From the NCBI GenBank assembly GCA_003024985.2, contig PXIH01S0019348.1: 10,336 nt of DNA; one strand, 5' to 3'. Shown piece after piece: positions 6,320-10,336 of this stretch. The position numbers and the translations under genes are program-made. Within the stretch, counting starts at the first letter, position 1. Every line of letters begins with the position of its first letter. The notes under the pieces were generated by a model. It did no database searches. It saw only the letters and a list, made by a program, of their open reading frames with translations, and was not told the origin of the DNA. This DNA comes from Euperipatoides rowelli (Eukaryota > Onychophora > Udeonychophora > Euonychophora > Peripatopsidae).

Positions 6320-7290
6320 TTTTCAAGTATGAGGTGAAACCCGCACAATGCTTTTTTAAAAAAAAAAAATTTAAGTATAGGTTAGTTGTGGTTTAAATTA
6401 GCAGATTGACCGGGTGGGTTTCAAGCTTTTATGGTTAAGAAATATGCTGTAGATGGGGTCGGGTGGCTGCAAGATTGAAAGTCCAAGTTTTAAACAACTT
6501 GTTTATGTCATATCATTATAGTCTTTTATAATTAACGTTTTTGTCTTTAGATTTAATTACAAATAGGTTATATATTAATTTTTATATCAGTTTTTGATTC
6601 ATCTAGGCCTACTGTAGGTGGAATGCAATAATTAATCATGTTAATATGTATTTTCTTTATATAGCCTACTAATCCTCAGAATGCTGTTTGATTAAAATTG
6701 TCAATAGAGTCTTTTATTTAAAAAAAAAATAGTTAACATTTTGCTCTAGAGACCTACAACAGTTTGGCTTTATTGATCTCAGTATAAAAAAAATTACAGT
6801 GGTTGAATAACAATTTAAATATTTTACGAATATGTTTTGGAGATATTTTACTAATTATATTCTTACAGTTATTTCTATAAGTGATTAACAAGAAGAAAAT
6901 AAACTCGTTACTTTACTCGGCCTTTCAATATTTATTTCTTTTCACCTAAAGGGGAAATCCCCTGTTTATTTTGTTTAACTTGAAATAGCTACGAGCATTT
7001 ATTCCAAGAAAATTGATTAAAATCATCTGTAAAGTAGCTCCCTCAAGTAACAGAAATGTAAACTATAAGGACTGATAACATGTTTTTTTTTTTTATTTTT
7101 ATCTACAGTATAACACAAGAATGTTACAAAAGATTCTCAGATTCAAGTTTTGATTGAGTTAACTAGCTTAGATTTTTTCCTTCATTCAAAAACTAACTAA
7201 AAATAAATAAATAATAGAATTACGGTAATAACTTAAAGATTGCGAGTAGAGAATTATTAATTCGTTGTGGAATAAATTGAAATAGATTTT
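6320..7290. other. Non-coding AT-rich DNA
   Basis: This stretch contains poly-A and poly-T runs and stop-dense frames. TAGGCCTACTGTAGG at about 6604 is one of several TAGGCCTA-like words in the window (also near 5055). No gene or larger repeat was recognised. Confidence 0.55.
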
Positions 7291-7293
7291 CAT

Positions 7294-7371
7294 TCTTAAA
7301 TAAGTAATTTTTTCTTTTGTAATTAAAAAAAGTTTTTTCTTAAATAAGTAATTTTTTTTTTTTTTTTTTTC
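7294..7371 (+). repeat. 44-bp tandem duplication followed by poly-T
   Basis: TCTTAAATAAGTAATTTTTT occurs at 7294-7313 and again at 7338-7357, a period of 44. The second copy runs into a T run of about 20 bases. Polymerase slippage in the T tract is a simple explanation. Confidence 0.75.
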
Positions 7372-7391
7372 AAATAAAAGCTTGAAATTAN

Positions 7392-7559
7392 GCCATAACA
7401 ATATGGGCACCCCGTAAGAATTGCTTCCACAAAGTTCCCCTTCAGGTTATCATATTGAGAGGGAAAAAAAGTAAAAATGGTGAAAAGGGTATACAAATGG
7501 CAAATGGATTAGAGAAAAAAAGGATATTATTTGACCTTGTGCGAGGGGGAATTGAATGA
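7392..7559 (+). other. 55-codon open frame with acceptor-like CAG (weak exon candidate)
   Basis: The frame is open from the ambiguous base at 7391 to TGA at 7557-7559. A CCCCTTCAG at 7437-7445 could act as a splice acceptor, after which the frame reads V-I-I-L-R-G-K-K-S-K-N-G and ends L-V-R-G-G-I-E. The plus strand is purine-rich here, which lowers stop frequency, so chance is likely. No domain was recognised. Confidence 0.15.
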
Positions 7560-7650
7560 AGTGATAAAGGATATAAACTTTGTAGTATGGTCAAACCAAA
7601 TAGATTAGTAAAAGAGAGAGAGAGAGAGGGGAAAAGTGGTATGAAGGAGT
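7446..7650 (+). repeat. Purine-rich strand with (GA)n run
   Basis: The plus strand is strongly purine-biased across this stretch. It includes a GA dinucleotide run at about 7614-7628 followed by GGGGAAAAG. This kind of asymmetric tract can be polymorphic. Confidence 0.7.
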
Positions 7651-7666
7651 CTTATTTATTCATTAA

Positions 7667-7713
7667 TGCTAAACATTCATTCCAGGTGCATTGTTTATTG
7701 AAAATGTTTAGCA
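7667..7713. repeat. Short hairpin, 11-bp perfect stem
   Basis: TGCTAAACATT at 7667-7677 is exactly complementary to AATGTTTAGCA at 7703-7713, with a 25-base loop. Some further pairing is possible inside the loop (TCATTC with GAAAA is imperfect). It has no T-run after it and no known function. Confidence 0.6.
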
Positions 7714-8790
7714 CAGATAAATCTACCTTGATAAATCAGATAAATAATTAAATTTTGGTTGTTGGCACTTTGCTCTACTCATTACCAATATAAGCATGAT
7801 ACACAACATACATCTGGTTATGTACACTATTTGAAAGTTTCAGTTAGCCTATTGTAAAATATCAATGTCTTAGCTTCTTGAACTTATTTTACTAAAATTG
7901 ACAATTTAGGAAAGATAAATGAAGCATTAAAAAAATAGGTCACCACTTCCGCTTTACATGGGGATAACAGTTATAAACTGAAAATGGCATATGTAATATT
8001 TGCTAGCAATGGGTGCTATTTTATCAATTAATAAATATTTAAATGTTAACTCATGTTATATTTAAGTTTGTAATTTAATAATTTTTAAGTTAGTTGTATA
8101 CTAAAATTATGACTTGTATTCCTACGGCTGTACTTAACACTGAAAAATACACAGTGATCAATAGCCTAGCCATTTTAAATCAATAATTAAATAAATCTCA
8201 AATCAACATTAAACTTCTAAAAACAAATGATTAAATTTACAAAAAAAAAAAAAAAATTAAAATTTGAAATTTGAAGGCTACTATCTTGAGCAGATAGAAA
8301 TAGTTTATTGGGACAATATAAAATTTTGTTGTTTAACTAATAATAATTTTAAAAATATTAAAAATGATGCTAATAATTATTAAATGCACTGAAATTTATT
8401 GGGAAATATTAATTAAAATTTTGATAAAAAAATTAATATTAACCTAAAGAAATTTTTATATTCTGAGTGGCAGTTACGATAAACTATTGGCCTACACTGG
8501 TATTGCTCCTTGTTCCTGACTTTTCAACACAATCATTTTAGAACAAACTTATATTTGATAACTCATACTCTATTAATTAAATTTTAAAGTTTCATCTAAC
8601 AATGAAAGTTAATATTTATATATTTTGTTTACAAGATTAAAAATCAAGAAACATAAAAAAAAATATATGAACATTTAAAGAATTTAATGTAATTCTGGAA
8701 TATTCTTATTAGTTTCAATTTAAGCATTTATATTTTATATTGAGCATTTAAAAGGGCTAAGTAGGGCCTGAATATTATATGTACAGTATG
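7714..8790. other. Non-coding AT-rich DNA
   Basis: No gene, RNA or long repeat was recognised. All frames are stop-dense and there are many A and T runs. Confidence 0.6.
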
Positions 8791-8812
8791 TCAAATCAAA
8801 TCAAACTTTATT
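8791..8812 (-). terminator. LINE tail repeat with AATAAA polyadenylation signal
   Basis: On the minus strand AATAAA (8812-8807) is followed by three TTTGA-type units ending at 8791. Short 3' tandem tails of this sort are characteristic of CR1/L2-like and RTE-like LINEs and mark the exact insertion junction. Confidence 0.75.
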
Positions 8813-9319
8813 GCAACAGAAATAAAATTCAAGAATTGGGGAAATGTTTTTTTCTCTATATTCCATTTACAATTTAACAAACTACATAGTATTGTTTACA
8901 TGTTGTTAGTTTCACAAAGCATTGGTGTTTTTATTATGATACAAAAAGGAAATATGGTTCACAAATTAATTAATGAAGATAAAGTTTACTCAAAGAAAAA
9001 AAAAATTATTTCTTTCCCTTATTTTTTCACTTTCCCATATCAGTGTTATCCCTAAATTCAGTTTACCATGTTTTCTTAGTAACAGTCATTTCAACCATCA
9101 AATAACTATACACTTGGAAAAAAATACAAACCACAACAAGAAAATTCTTCCCGTATTGTGAACAGAGGAAAAACAAAATGGTGAAATCAAATTAAGCTAA
9201 ACTATTACTTTTACTTATTCTTAAAAATATTTTAGTGTCTAGTTTATTCCTATTCGAATTTATAATTAATTAACCTTTTGGTATTTTTCTAGTCTATTAA
9301 TGCTTCACCTATTACTTCT

Positions 9320-10200
9320 CACCCAGCCAAAAACCTTTACAAATTTATAAACAATAATTCATTTCACACCTTAAGCCATTTCAAGGTCAACCCATTATGT
9401 CCATCTACTTGGATATCTATATCATAAAAGCTTCCTTAATCCATAACATATTAAACTTTAAAATATGAAACAAATATTCATACAGTTTATCCATCTCAAT
9501 TTGGTTCAAAAGATCTAAGATAAATGATGTCTGATTAGAGACATTGTTTTCTAGTTATTTTCATGATATTGTGTTTCAAAATATATTTTCTAAATTGGTT
9601 AAAATGTGTACATTCGAATAAAACATGAAAAAAAGTCTTCTACCTCCTTCAGATTACACAAATTACATATTTCACTATTATTAAAAAAAAGAAAAACCGT
9701 TTATATAAAAAGCATTACCCATAGATGTTTGTATCTAGGCATAAAGGGCTACCCTCTTAAGTAGTTTATTTGTTATATAGTATGAATCAGCAGTATTTAT
9801 TTCATTATGTTTCAAATATGATGCACCCCATTTAATTCTATTGCATATAGCACTACAGTCCTTTTGTATTAAACTATCGTCTAGTGTTTGAATCATTTTT
9901 GGTTTAAATATCCTGAACAGTTCTGTATCTTTTGACTGTGTTAGAAAAGAATAACCCAGGTTTGAAATTAACCTGTAGCATCCTTAACCCAGCTTTTATT
10001 AAACCAATTTATTGTTTATCACTGTAACTGCACAAGTAACCAAAAAATTTTTTTGGATCTCTATACGTTGGCATATCTAACAGTTTTGACCTATACTTTA
10101 GTATTAAATTTGCTATAACACTTTCAATTGATTTCCGACCCAGTTCTCTGCGTATAATTACACCATGTGTCAAATAATGTAAATTCTAATATATCTTATA
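9320..10200 (-). pseudogene. LINE ORF2 C-terminal region with CCHC motif (broken)
   Basis: On the minus strand, I-I-R-R-E-L-G-R (E-L-G-R at 10146-10135) matches the E-L-G-R block that follows the reverse transcriptase in many LINE ORF2 proteins. Downstream, N-L-G-Y-S-F-L and then I-K-W-G-A-S-Y-L-K-H-N lead to a cysteine motif. C-N-L-C-N-L-K-E-V-E-D is at 9667-9635, then F-H-V-L-F-E-C-T-H-F in the next frame down to about 9604. A one-base slip in the A7 run at 9628-9634 separates the two halves. The C-x2-C...H-x4-C spacing is that of the zinc-knuckle-like motif near the C-terminus of many LINE ORF2 proteins, thought to aid nucleic acid binding. Several stops confirm the copy is dead. End points are approximate. 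Confidence 0.7.
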
Positions 10201-10336
10201 GTAATGATTTTGTATCATCTCATTATCATTAAATACAAATACAAATATGATGGACAACAACAGACTATAGTCCAGCAAGGTTGTCCCTAGTCCTAATCTA
10301 ATTTTTTTTTTTTAATATATATAATTTTATTGTTTT

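Larger units (their letters stand above)
8791..10336 (-). mobile_element. 3' end of a second LINE, running off the right edge
   Basis: The left border is a clear LINE tail: TCAAATCAAATCAAA at 8791-8805, which is (TTTGA)n on the minus strand, immediately preceded on that strand by an AATAAA signal (8812-8807). About 500 bp of presumed 3' UTR with no coding similarity follows (about 8815-9320). Broken ORF2 C-terminal coding then extends rightward to the window edge. The element lies on the minus strand like the left LINE. Its 5' part is outside the window, and whether both belong to one family cannot be decided because they do not overlap in coding content. Confidence 0.72.

Noticed and set aside
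6120-6326. Overlapping open frames on both strands in the same segment
   Set aside because: Neither shows a domain or a promoter context. Mutual overlap and locally higher GC explain them without a gene.
7186-7410. 74-codon minus-strand open frame
   Set aside because: It runs through a long poly-T tract and an ambiguous base, giving a lysine-rich low-complexity peptide.
8973-9161. 62-codon plus-strand open frame
   Set aside because: It lies in the presumed 3' UTR of the right-hand LINE, antisense to it, without motif or similarity.
1-10336. Prokaryotic or phage system
   Set aside because: There are no ribosome-binding sites, compact operons or long open frames, and the recognisable genes are LINE ORF2 pseudogenes found in eukaryotes.

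Overview
The window is about 10.3 kb of very AT-rich, repeat-laden eukaryotic DNA. The contents point to an animal genome, probably an invertebrate: APE-type non-LTR retrotransposon (LINE) remains, a Helitron-like terminus, long inverted repeats, homopolymer runs, and no operons or bacterial signals. Two ambiguous bases (3719 and 7391) fit a draft assembly. The species cannot be named from this sequence. No intact protein-coding gene is visible. Every recognisable coding stretch is a broken transposon ORF, apart from two weak exon-like candidates.

Left part (1-2614): two telomere-like CCCTAA units sit at the extreme left, followed by a five-copy 20-bp tandem array. A minus-strand LINE ORF2 pseudogene then runs from about 2529 down to about 178. 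It carries an APE endonuclease with all four expected catalytic motifs recognisable, a linker, and a reverse transcriptase. It stops before the C-terminal part that a full-length element should have.

Middle left (2615-3814): a likely non-autonomous Helitron, with a good 3' terminus ending CTAG|T at 3813 and a candidate TC start at 2615. Inside it lies a 599-bp foldback element (3010-3608) flanked by TTAA on both sides. The DNA on either side of the foldback resembles, in opposite orientation, a second locus at 5820-6002. That locus has a single TTAA at the equivalent point and so looks like a natural empty site.

Middle (3815-8790): mostly AT-rich non-coding DNA. It holds one GC-richer exon-like patch (4149-4193), an inverted pair of diverged 51-bp repeats that encode similar peptides (5333-5524), a near-perfect 83-nt hairpin (5890-5972), a possible hAT-like relic (about 6131-6300), a 44-bp tandem duplication, a purine-rich stretch with a (GA)n run, and several homopolymers.

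Right end (8791-10336): the 3' end of another minus-strand LINE, with a (TTTGA)n-type tail, an AATAAA signal and a degraded C-terminal CCHC motif. The left LINE therefore has the front of ORF2 without its end, and the right one has the end without its front. The window is best read as layered transposon debris in an intergenic or intronic setting.
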